Positions 56,294 through 64,000 of a stretch of 64,000 bases of DNA are shown here, one piece after another (position 1 is the stretch's first letter; each line of letters opens with the position of its first letter). The position numbers and the translations under genes were made by a program. Source of the DNA: Zarea fungicola (taxonomy: Eukaryota > Ascomycota > Sordariomycetes > Hypocreales > Cordycipitaceae). Under the pieces are notes generated by a model. It searched no databases and had not been told where the DNA came from. It saw nothing but the letters and a program-made list of their open reading frames with translations. The stretch lies in assembly GCA_900169235.1 (NCBI GenBank), contig FWCC01000159.1, forward strand, positions 23,143 to 87,142. The letters are read 5' to 3'.

Positions 56294-57323
56294 TCAAACA
56301 CCAGACACTCCAATCTTTAGATATCCAGAATCCTTATCGAGGAGTTCACTGGCGCGCCCAGTGCGGAGTTCCTCTACGTCCCAGTGTGCCCAAGTGAAAC
56401 GCCCGTGGAGGGATTTAGCCTGGTCGGATGCAGCCCACACAGCGTATTGCCCTGGCAGGTCCTCTAATGAATAAAGATCAGTATGGGTACAAATTTCAGA
56501 AATCTATGCTTAAAAGTAGATATTCAAAAGTATGCATACCGTCATCCCAGTCAAAATCGCTGACTTTAAATCCGATAGCTTGGTTACCTGGAGTATATAT
56601 AGCCCCAGGGTGGTAGCTGACGACTTGCATATCATCAGCAGAGATGCCTTTGGCAATCTGTTGCGCAAGTAGAGTGCCGGCATTCTTAGATGCTGAATAG
56701 TTTGGAACATTCGAGACGACGTCAAAGTCATGAATTGCAGAGGTGGACACATTTATGAGAGCCTTGAGACGTAGATGTTAGCTTTCAACCTGTGGCTTAT
56801 CATCTTATGATTCTCGTACCAGCTTGCTGCCTTTGCTTCGTTTTGGTTGGTGATAGAAATAGTAGGCAAATTCGTGCAAAGCACCGACGTTTGTTTTAAA
56901 GTCAGCCATTACCTCCTGGGGCTCGAGTTCAATGATGGCACCAGTATTTGGCTGGACGCGTGCAACATTGAGAACCAGTACATCAACGACCAATTCCTGA
57001 GCATCAAGTCCATCCCACAAGGTCTTTACACCTGAAGAATCACTTGCATCGACTTGTAGCTTAACAAAAACAGTGCTAGGAAACTGCGCTTCGAGTTCCC
57101 GGGCCGCATTGTCAAGAACGGATTCGCGTCGACCGGTCAGGATAATGGTTTTAGCACCAGATCGAGCAAAGTTTCTTGCAATTGCTAATCCAATACCAGC
57201 GGAGCTTCCTGTGACTAGAATTGTGCGTCCCTTCTGTGAAAGTTCTGGGCGATCGGGTGAAATGGCGGCGTACGGAGCTCGATGAATAGCCTCCGTAACT
57301 TTTGGGGACATTGACGCAGACAT
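56294..57323 (-). CDS. short-chain dehydrogenase/reductase
   Basis: Three minus-strand exons (57323-56820, 56762-56540, 56463-56294) encode 298 residues. The cofactor turn is TGSSAGIG (38-45), followed by a second strand ending TGRRE. The usual NNAG motif is altered to LNVAR (in VLVLNVARVQP), an unusual variant. Catalytic residues are present: Ser174/176 in INVSTSA, and Tyr190-x3-Lys194 in YSASKNAG, followed by VSYHPGAIYTPG. The C-terminal exon adds AVWAASDQAKSLHGRF and a DVEEL tail typical of fungal SDRs of secondary metabolism or detoxification. The last intron was placed at ATTAG because it alone restores the frame. Cytosolic NADP(H)-dependent carbonyl reduction or alcohol oxidation is expected. 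Confidence 0.87.
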
Positions 57324-58038
57324 TGCAGTGTTTTTCGTATTTATCAATGATGAGATATAGCTAGCCGATGACTGCTAGGCCCATGGAAGACTTTATCGCA
57401 GCTTTATAGCAATGGGTAGTATTGTTCACCTGCTGCTTGACCTGGATAAATGAGGTTAGCTTACCAATAGATTGTATCATTACCTTTTTAAAATTAGTAA
57501 TAATATTTGTATTTTGTAAATCCTTTACCATTCCTAGAAGCACCGCGGTCTTTATCGAACACCATGGCAGGTCAGAGCAAGGCCGACGAAAAGATCCGGA
57601 CCCAAGGGCCCGTCAAAGTTCCGTCAGACCCACCCCATCATCGACGCCGTTCCCGCGCAGGATGTCGGCTTGCGGAACTTTGGACGGAACTTTCTTTACA
57701 CTTTGGTCAGCTTACCCGTCGTTGATTTGCAATACAAAGCCCCTTCAGGGCTTCAGCCAGTAGCGCAAGACCGCGGTCATCTCCGAATTTCAAGTATAGT
57801 CACTCCTGCCAGCACTTGTCCACAGATTAATTGTTTTGATTTAACTCCGCAGCTGCTCTTTGTCGAGCTAGTTAAGGAAGAAACTGCGATTTCTCAGGAT
57901 TCTTGCTTATTGTCCAAATTCCCAGTTTATTCAGCACAAATGCAGAGAGCCACTTGGTTTCTTATTTCAACACTCTATCCAACCCCTTCAAGGCTTATAC
58001 CATTCTACTACTATAATAGATAGAGGAAACAAGCCTAA
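57324..58038. other. spacer with a possible frameshifted coding remnant
   Basis: 0.7 kb between the SDR start and the secreted-protein stop on the minus strand. On the plus strand, 57564-57740 has coding-like text that is split between two frames (listed separately). The rest is AT-rich. Confidence 0.45.
57564..57740 (+). pseudogene. frameshifted coding remnant, unknown family
   Basis: An ATG at 57564 opens a frame (MAGQSKADEKIRTQGPVK) that loses protein character near 57617. In the next frame the text continues plausibly as RQTHPIIDAVPAQDVGLRN and GRNFLYTLVSLPV. One extra A in an AAAG run around 57617 would explain the break. I do not recognise the protein, and nothing further downstream is coding. 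Most likely it is a fragment of a decayed gene. Confidence 0.25.
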
Positions 58039-58935
58039 CTAGTTCGCATAAGGCCACAAGCTACCACCGTTATTTCCATTGGTACATTGCCTATGGTCAT
58101 TTCCGCCACAGCCGCTATTACAGCCTAAATTACCCTGGTTTATACCATTATTGCCACCTTGGTTCACATTCGCACCTGCCCAGTTGTGGTCATAGTAAGA
58201 GTCAGTCGGACCCTGTCCTTGGCCAGCACCACAATGGGTATGAGTTTGGTAGTTTGCCCATCCATTGTGATAGCTCATTAGAGGCTAATACCAAATAGAG
58301 TGGCAGCCAGATTCCACAAAGTTCCATTGACACGTGCGAGTATCAGATAAGGAAAATGTTTGTCCCCAGCTAAAGCCAAAGGTGGACGTAATAACATCAC
58401 CAAACTTGGCGCTTATACCCCAGGTCCAGGTCTGTGAGACGCCAAAGCTCGTATTAATAGCCTCGATGCATTGGTCGCAGTAGAAACAGTTACCGACTTG
58501 ATGCCAACTCTGGTACCAGTATCCCCAGTCATGGGTGTCGTACCATTTCTGGGTCTGGGTCCAGCAGATGGGCGGTGCGGATTCCCGCTTGGTGGATTCT
58601 CGCTTGGTGATCGAGTTGATAAATGCTGCAGATCCATCAAAACTCTCCTGATGGGGCGCATGCTCCTTGCTGACTACCTTGTTCTCCTCGCGGATGGCTT
58701 GTAGCTGGGCACGTGTATAAAGGTTCTTCTTAACCTCAGTGGTGCCGTTAGGGTGAGTAATCTCTGTGATGACATCCTGGCTGGGCTGCTTGACGAGATG
58801 GCAGATGGGGTCTTGGCTGTCTTCTGCACATGGAATAAAAATGGCATCAGCAGGAGGCTCCGATTTGAGAACTACCAGAGGGCTGGCGAGCGTCACAATC
58901 GCCAACGATAGAGTGGCAGCGGCGTTGAACAGCAT
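58039..58935 (-). CDS. secreted Cys-rich protein of unknown family with in-frame TAG
   Basis: The frame runs from the ATG at 58935 for 216 codons to a TAG at 58287-58285, then continues open in the same frame for 81 codons to a second stop at 58041-58039. The protein has a signal peptide (1-18), a propeptide with two Kex2-like KR sites (111-112, 116-117), and a mature part rich in Trp, Tyr, Ser and Cys (Cys 124, 150, 153, 156, 202, 211). That part contains alternating polar/apolar strands (SQTWTWGISAKFGDVITS, then FGFSWGQTFSLS) that suggest a beta-sheet, possibly membrane-active, fold. The part after TAG is Gly/Asn-rich with four more Cys. It may be a nonsense allele, stop-codon read-through, or a normal end plus an old extension. 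I do not recognise the family. Confidence 0.6.
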
Positions 58936-60695
58936 AATGCGGGCAGGGAATAAGATCAAATCTATAAGTGGTAAGTTTGGGAGACTGGGTGAAGATGTAG
59001 ACGGTAAGGGTAACACATACATCCTTCTGAAGGGAAATGTGCCTGTTTAATACTTTTACTCGGGCTCTTTCTGCTTTCTCGACCCGTTTGCATCCCTCTA
59101 GTAAACCTCTCTCTGAACCGACATTGGTATTCTTCTGTCTCCATTCTAGGCCTACTTCCCTTCGCCCGTCCAACTCTGTGGTTCCCAACTCTGTTTTCTA
59201 ATATCTTGTTGTGAATATACGAGGTTTGATCGGGTGGTTCCAACAGGGGCGTGCTGAACGCCACCTTGGCAAGTGCTGATGGTTATTTCATCCACGCTGT
59301 CACCTCCAGCGTCTTCCTGGCTTGATGGGGCTGGAAATGCCTGCCTCTGATTGGCTAATTCCTCCTTTATTTTGGCAGGTATAAGAGGTTGTGGATGAAG
59401 CATAGCTAGCTGTTCTACATTATGATCCATATAGCCAGTACCCACCTGTACAAATTATCTTGTGAAATCACAGAACGGTTGACAACTTTGAAGTTCCAAC
59501 GCACCTCGCTTTTTGTTCCTGGCCCGGCATCCATTGAAAAATAGCCATGATGTCAAATTTACTCTCAGGGGTGAAAGTTAGCCTCCTGAATTTACGACTA
59601 TTCCTTGAAATACGAATTTTTCGTTTATTAGTACTTTATCTTAACTGGATGGCTTTAAATCACTGCTGCCATTATATCGAGCATCGCAGGCTGCTAAACT
59701 AGGAGAGCCTAATAGGTCTCATTGACATATGGAGATGCTAATATTCAAAATTTATATCTAGCTTCTATTTGTTTCCACATAGTCTCGTCTCCAATTCGAG
59801 TGGGTCTGCAAAGAGGAAAAGGGTCTCCTTTAGCATGAATGCTCGACCTTGATCCAACCGAGTGAGTGAGCTCGGTAATCTTCCGAACCCGAACGTAATA
59901 ACTCCGCTGTACCGTGTGGGTGGATGGAGGTTATGTATTACCTTGGCGAAAGGTTTATGAAAACAGTATGGAGCCAAGGCTGCAGGAACGAAGGTCACCG
60001 AATCTAATCTCGGTTCCTGCCTTAGCCAAGAATGCCGACCGAGCCCAGTGCAAGCTCCGCGCGGATACACTAGTGGGCGTAAGAGCTGGCGTGGATGGCT
60101 TTAAACACTGGCGGAAATAAGCCTAACGCGAAACAGCCTTGTAATATTCTGTCGATTAACTACGGAGCTAGACCTGACGTGACGCGGGCTTACAACGTAA
60201 TCACGATTAGTTGTGCCGAGTCAGGTACAGGAGGGAGCTTCCTACTAGGTTACCCAATACTGCGGGAGGCTTCGTGTTGAGTAGAGGGCCTGCTGGCGAG
60301 CGGTCAAAACACGTGGTTGTTGTGTAAGAAGCGACCCTTTTTTAAGTACCCGCCGTGCCGCTTGGTGGGCCTATACCAGGAAACTGTGAGGTGCATAATT
60401 TCTGTTCAACAGTAGATCCAGTGTGTGCACCTAAGTACTCCAGAAATCGGGTGGCTGGAAGTGGTTTACCGCCGGAGTTTGCTGGCTACAACTAGCGATG
60501 TGGGTAAACGCCCAGTATCCGCGGCCATGCTTCTCACGTCAGCCATCTTTGGCTATGGAAGATTTGTAATAGGGATTCACATTGTTTGCTTCGTGAGAGT
60601 CAAGCATAGCATGCACCCAGAGGAGAAATGGAGAAGCCGGTAGGGGAGGCACCTCAAGTCTAATCTTGTTGTAACTGCTGATTCAAGTTACGACG

Positions 60696-60761
60696 GCATA
60701 CCTACTGAGAAATACCCCTCTCAGCACCGTGCCGTGTAAATGCTTATGGTCGTTATCAACA
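60696..60761 (+). repeat. diverged direct repeat, copy 1
   Basis: This copy starts gcatacctactgag and ends near atcaaca. It matches the second copy about 1.05 kb downstream over about 65 bases. Most mismatches are C/T or G/A transitions. Confidence 0.6.
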
Positions 60762-61009
60762 AATCTAAACTAGAGACCAGTGCCAGACAAAGGTCAATAG
60801 CTTAGGAAATGATAGATCAGTACTGTAGACAGTAGGCCGGTACATTATTTTATATAATCTATTAGATAGATATTTGTAGCTGAAATGTATTCCTGTATAA
60901 TTTATATGTGTCTTATTGTTGGTAAGCTTGAATTGGCAACCCGTAGATTGCATCTGTACACCACCGCTCAGATTCGTACAACATTGCTCCCCCTTGTTCT
61001 TGGGCTCTT

Positions 61010-61215
61010 TAACAGTATTAGCGGTTCTAGCAAAGTTAGCTGTGGCGTTAGTTAATGCCTTTTAAGCTACGTAAGGTATGGTAAATAAAGCTAGGAAATT
61101 ATTAAAATAAGAAATAGCTATAGAGACCCACCTAAAGCTCTATTACCTTTAGCTAATGGTATAACTAAGGAAACAATGCCTTTCTAGGTAGAAAAATTCA
61201 TAATATAAAACACGA
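61010..61215. repeat. AT-rich, possibly RIP-mutated repeat relic
   Basis: A stretch dominated by TTA, TAG and CTA words with several taaagct/aagctac patterns and no open frame. This is the usual look of transposon DNA altered by C-to-T mutation in ascomycetes. The element type cannot be named. Confidence 0.4.
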
Positions 61216-61632
61216 AAATCTACCGTGGGATGACCGAACGGTGCTCGCCCACCCACGTCGGATTTACGGCGGGATTGGATTTTGATTTGATCATAGGTAC
61301 AATAACAAGTGATCATTGCATCCCCTGACCGTACAAATGGCGCAGTTGACCCGCTAACTCGCCGAATCAGCCACTCTGACGCAAAAGTGGATATACTGTT
61401 GGTATTTCAGTTAGCTCTCGCGTCTTGATCGAGTCATATCAGATTTGCGGCTGGAATAGTTGTGACAGAACTCGATTGGCCAATGTTACGACCACCGACT
61501 CAATTCAAGCAGCGTATACAGAGAAACCTGACTCCTGCTGCAAGCTTCCGTCGGTAAACACCGTGACCGACGGCAGCCTGCCCTGGATACGGAGTCATCA
61601 CGGCAGCTGTAGAGAATTTTTCCTGTTTGTTA

Positions 61633-61666
61633 TTTGCTTTGTTCGCTTTGTTTGCTTTGTTTGCTT
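61633..61666. repeat. TTTGCTTTG microsatellite
   Basis: About four imperfect copies of a 9-10 base unit (tttgctttg, ttcgctttg). Confidence 0.65.
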
Positions 61667-61740
61667 CTGACTTTCTGTATATACGGGAGAAATTCCTCCT
61701 CTACCAGTAGCTAGATTGAATATCATCAAGTTACCAAAAT

Positions 61741-61806
61741 GCATACCGACTGAGAGACGCCCCTCTCGGTACTGTGTCTTGTAACTGCTTGTGATTGATA
61801 CCAACA
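61741..61806 (+). repeat. diverged direct repeat, copy 2
   Basis: This copy starts gcataccgactgag and ends near accaaca. It is the second copy of the repeat at 60696-60761 and keeps the conserved core cccctctc. Confidence 0.6.
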
Positions 61807-62338
61807 CGCTTTTCACGTCAATAATCACACCCTGCGCAAGTCTTGAGCAGTTTGCCCGATGCCACCCTGTAAGGGTATCCTCACACACTGCATCGTAGCT
61901 ACTGTGCGTTTGCCAGCCAATCAACTCCTTTATACTATGAGATATCCCTGCTCTACGTGACATTATTAGTACTCTACAGTAGTATGGGAGCGGCTGTGGG
62001 GTTTCACTGGCTCCGTAAAAATAGGAGCCGGCCGGCAAGCAGTCACAAAAACGCGATCCTTGCACTCTGTGCTTTGCCTAAGGAAAAGAAATTAGCCATC
62101 ATTTCAGCAGTCTCCATAGAGCTAGTCCACGGGACTGACAAGAAAGTTTCGAACTTGCTAGTAGTCTATTGCCGAAAGGAGAATTATTCGCCACAAACTC
62201 ATGCCCACCTTGGACATTGACCGTAAGAGTATTGATTTGCTGATGTCGCATGATGAATAAGATTACACCTGCTCGTATATTGTGGAATTAATTATGAGAT
62301 ATGTAAATGCAACTGACTCGTTTCATGTCGTCTCGACT

Positions 62339-62347
62339 TATATATAA
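62339..62347 (+). promoter_or_regulatory. TATA box of secreted-protein gene
   Basis: TATATATAA about 129 bases upstream of the ATG at 62476. A C/T-rich leader (62430-62465) follows, the standard arrangement in strongly expressed fungal genes. Confidence 0.5.
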
Positions 62348-62475
62348 TTGCCAGACTACCTATACAACCATTCATACAACACATTGACAGTGCCTGCTCG
62401 TCCTATCCACTTTAGAACGCTAAATTCGCCTTTCTTTCTTTCTTTCTCTCTTCTCTTTCCCTGGACCTACGAAAG

Positions 62476-63177
62476 ATGCGATCTTCATTCTTTCTCAACC
62501 TGGTCCCGGCCATGGGCGTCCTAAGCGCTGCCGCTATCATTCCTACAAACAGCACCTCGGAAACGGTTGGCCAGAGCAACATTGCTACGGATGCTACGTT
62601 CGCTGATTGGCTCGCTTCTTTTCCAGAAACCTTTAAAGAATTTCATGAGGATTCTTTAAAGGAGCTCTACGACACCGGTCACGGCCAGAGCAAAGACAAC
62701 CATGACCCTATTGAGGCTCGTGCTCTTAGCAAACGTGTCTCCATGTTCAAAGGAAAGCTCTACCGAATCCAAGGCTGGGTATTCAGCATTTCTTTTTACC
62801 TAGTTGAGCATTGGGGTGGTACATCCTGGGTGTTTCCTCAGGACACAGACTTTGCCAGTCAGAACTACATTGCTGATCAATTTGCAACGGATGTACGCAG
62901 TACGATTGGTGATGGAACTGTGGAGAACAGGGCTATTGGAGGAGGCTGGTCTTGGAGTGGTAATGTCAACAACGGGTATGAGTTCAATGATATCCCATAT
63001 GCGGTTATGTATCATACCTGCATCAATGCTATTCAGGGCGCAGTAGACTGGATCTCGGTTGAGAATGGCGCCGCTTGGCAAATGCTAGATACGAATGGTC
63101 GTGAAATTGGCTTCTTCCAACTTTTCCCAACAGCTTACACGCGTGGGCGAGGGCCAACCCATCAGCATCAAGGCTAA
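62476..63177 (+). CDS. secreted protein of unknown family with Kex2-type propeptide
   Basis: A single exon of 233 residues. The signal peptide is residues 1-20 (MRSSFFLNLVPAMGVLSAAA). An acidic, helical propeptide (21-87) ends at a dibasic Lys86-Arg87 site. The mature part of about 146 residues is rich in Trp, Tyr, Phe, Gly and Ile, with only one Cys. It contains WVFSISFYLVEHWGG, GGGWSWSGNVNNGYEF and VDWISVENGAAWQM, which look like beta strands of a compact extracellular domain. Predicted size, leader and processing are those of a small secreted effector-like protein, but no known family was recognised. A TATA box, a C/T-rich leader and AT-rich surroundings suggest an accessory, strongly regulated gene. 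The C-terminus could continue through an undetected intron. Confidence 0.7.
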   Translation: MRSSFFLNLVPAMGVLSAAAIIPTNSTSETVGQSNIATDATFADWLASFPETFKEFHEDSLKELYDTGHGQSKDNHDPIEARALSKRVSMFKGKLYRIQGWVFSISFYLVEHWGGTSWVFPQDTDFASQNYIADQFATDVRSTIGDGTVENRAIGGGWSWSGNVNNGYEFNDIPYAVMYHTCINAIQGAVDWISVENGAAWQMLDTNGREIGFFQLFPTAYTRGRGPTHQHQG

Positions 63178-64000
63178 GTCGGAAGAAGAGAGTGCTGTTC
63201 GTTGGGTGATGCCAAGTGGTTTTTTTATGCAGGCTCATAGCCTTTTATATGACCCTGCATAGTTTTTACATGAGGCTGCGTAGCTTTATCAACTCAGACA
63301 GTATATGCATTTATAAATGGTTTTTTTCTCTTGGCTTTTTTTAGCACTGGGCTTATTGATGGAGCAGTAAATGGACTACTTTTGCCTAGAAAGCCGTCAA
63401 TGCTTCTGTCCAGTCAAAGTGTTAGTGTATTCTACGACACAGGCTGCTACATAATCGATCAATCCACGGAAGAGTCCGGTGGATGGGAATGGGAGCAGGG
63501 GTATATACAGTGGGTCCAGGTAATTCCGCTCGAAAAACGCCAAAAATTAGTACCAGTACCTAGTCGCGACGCGTAGAAAATCAATACATGAAATTTAAAG
63601 CCCTCCAGCGCCCATCCACGATGCCTAGAATTAGTTAAAATCCTAATTATAGTCCTTATAAGAGGGGAAGGATATAGTGACTGCGTTTAATTGGTTATTT
63701 AACCGCCCATATGGCTAAATTAGAGTGTATTTTAAAGAGCAGTGTCTTTAGCATCGCGTTATACTATAAACGTCAATATAGAGGTCGAGATTTGCCATGC
63801 TCTAGGCAGCCCTAGAAGGTATCTAAATAGGATAAAAGAATTATCATTTAAATTATTAATAAAGACCCTTTCATTTAAAATAAAAGGCTTCTTAAATAGT
63901 TAGCTTTATATTATTCTATATTAACTTTAATTTCCTACTTATAATTATAAGGTATACTTTATAAGCGTGTAATCTAACTGTTACAAACGCATCAAACGTA
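63178..64000. other. AT-rich window end, probable mutated repeat
   Basis: Downstream of the secreted protein the sequence becomes very AT-rich, especially 63590-64000, with repeated TTAA, TATA and CTTAAATAG-like words and no long open frame. It resembles repeat DNA altered by repeat-induced point mutation. A short frame at 63331-63576 has no ATG and is not called. Confidence 0.45.

Larger units (their letters stand above)
58936..62475. other. long AT-rich, repeat-decayed spacer
   Basis: 3.5 kb between two divergent secreted-protein genes. It contains a diverged direct repeat pair, a TTTGCTTTG microsatellite and a strongly AT-rich stretch (61010-61215) with CTAG/TAAT-type text, as left by repeat-induced point mutation of old transposons. 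Open frames are short and mutually overlapping; none is called. Confidence 0.55.

Noticed and set aside
44438..57323. classical secondary-metabolite biosynthetic cluster
   Set aside because: Tailoring-type enzymes and regulators are present, but there is no polyketide synthase, peptide synthetase, terpene cyclase, prenyltransferase or P450 in the window.
59765..60070. possible small minus-strand gene in the AT-rich spacer
   Set aside because: The frame has no homologous character and lies in repeat-decayed DNA.
1..64000. tRNA, rRNA, CRISPR array or intact transposon
   Set aside because: No T-loop-like GGTTCRA blocks with a matching cloverleaf, no rRNA-like text, no regularly spaced repeats, and no transposase or reverse transcriptase motifs were seen by eye on either strand.

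Overview
The window looks like genomic DNA of a filamentous ascomycete (Pezizomycotina, most likely Sordariomycetes/Hypocreales; this is inferred from family content, not from a marker gene). The genes have short introns of about 49-100 nt with GT...AG ends and CTAAC/CTGAC-like branch points. There are many Zn(II)2Cys6 transcription factors, secreted hydrolases and wide AT-rich spacers. No ribosomal RNA, tRNA, CRISPR array, plasmid origin or intact transposon was seen. About 26 protein genes can be modelled, 15 of them with introns; splice sites and phases were worked out by hand and all coding sums divide by three.

Left part (1-21.7 kb): the 3' part of an MFS drug/polyamine-type transporter, a truncated Zn2Cys6 regulator (2658-3581), a full six-exon Zn2Cys6 regulator (4719-6890), then a conserved housekeeping pair: a KTR/GT15 Golgi mannosyltransferase (8911-10656) and mitochondrial ribosomal protein uL15m (11729-12687). 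A secreted GH18 chitinase, another Zn2Cys6 regulator, a SET-domain protein (minus) and a small four-exon GFA-type zinc protein (minus) follow.

Middle part (23-41 kb): an intracellular GH5 hydrolase, a secreted heme-thiolate peroxidase/peroxygenase (minus), a single-exon Zn2Cys6 regulator, a zinc-free MDR oxidoreductase, a small SrpA-type catalase, a zinc alcohol dehydrogenase (minus), another Zn2Cys6 regulator (minus) and a secreted CBM18-RlpA/expansin-like protein (minus). Genes are separated by 0.3-2 kb spacers.

Right part (44-64 kb): an HSL-type alpha/beta hydrolase (minus) divergent from a Zn2Cys6 regulator, a secreted type-B carboxylesterase convergent with a bZIP-DUF3425 regulator, an SDR convergent with another Zn2Cys6 regulator, and a second SDR (minus). 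Then come two secreted proteins of unknown family in AT-rich, repeat-decayed DNA. One of these (58039-58935) carries a single in-frame TAG followed by 81 more open codons, which is the oddest coding feature of the window. The 44-57 kb block (two esterases, two SDRs, three regulators) resembles a catabolic or detoxification neighbourhood. It has no PKS, NRPS, terpene synthase or P450, so it is not a standard secondary-metabolite cluster. Overall the window has seven Zn2Cys6 genes plus one bZIP gene, nearly a third of its genes.
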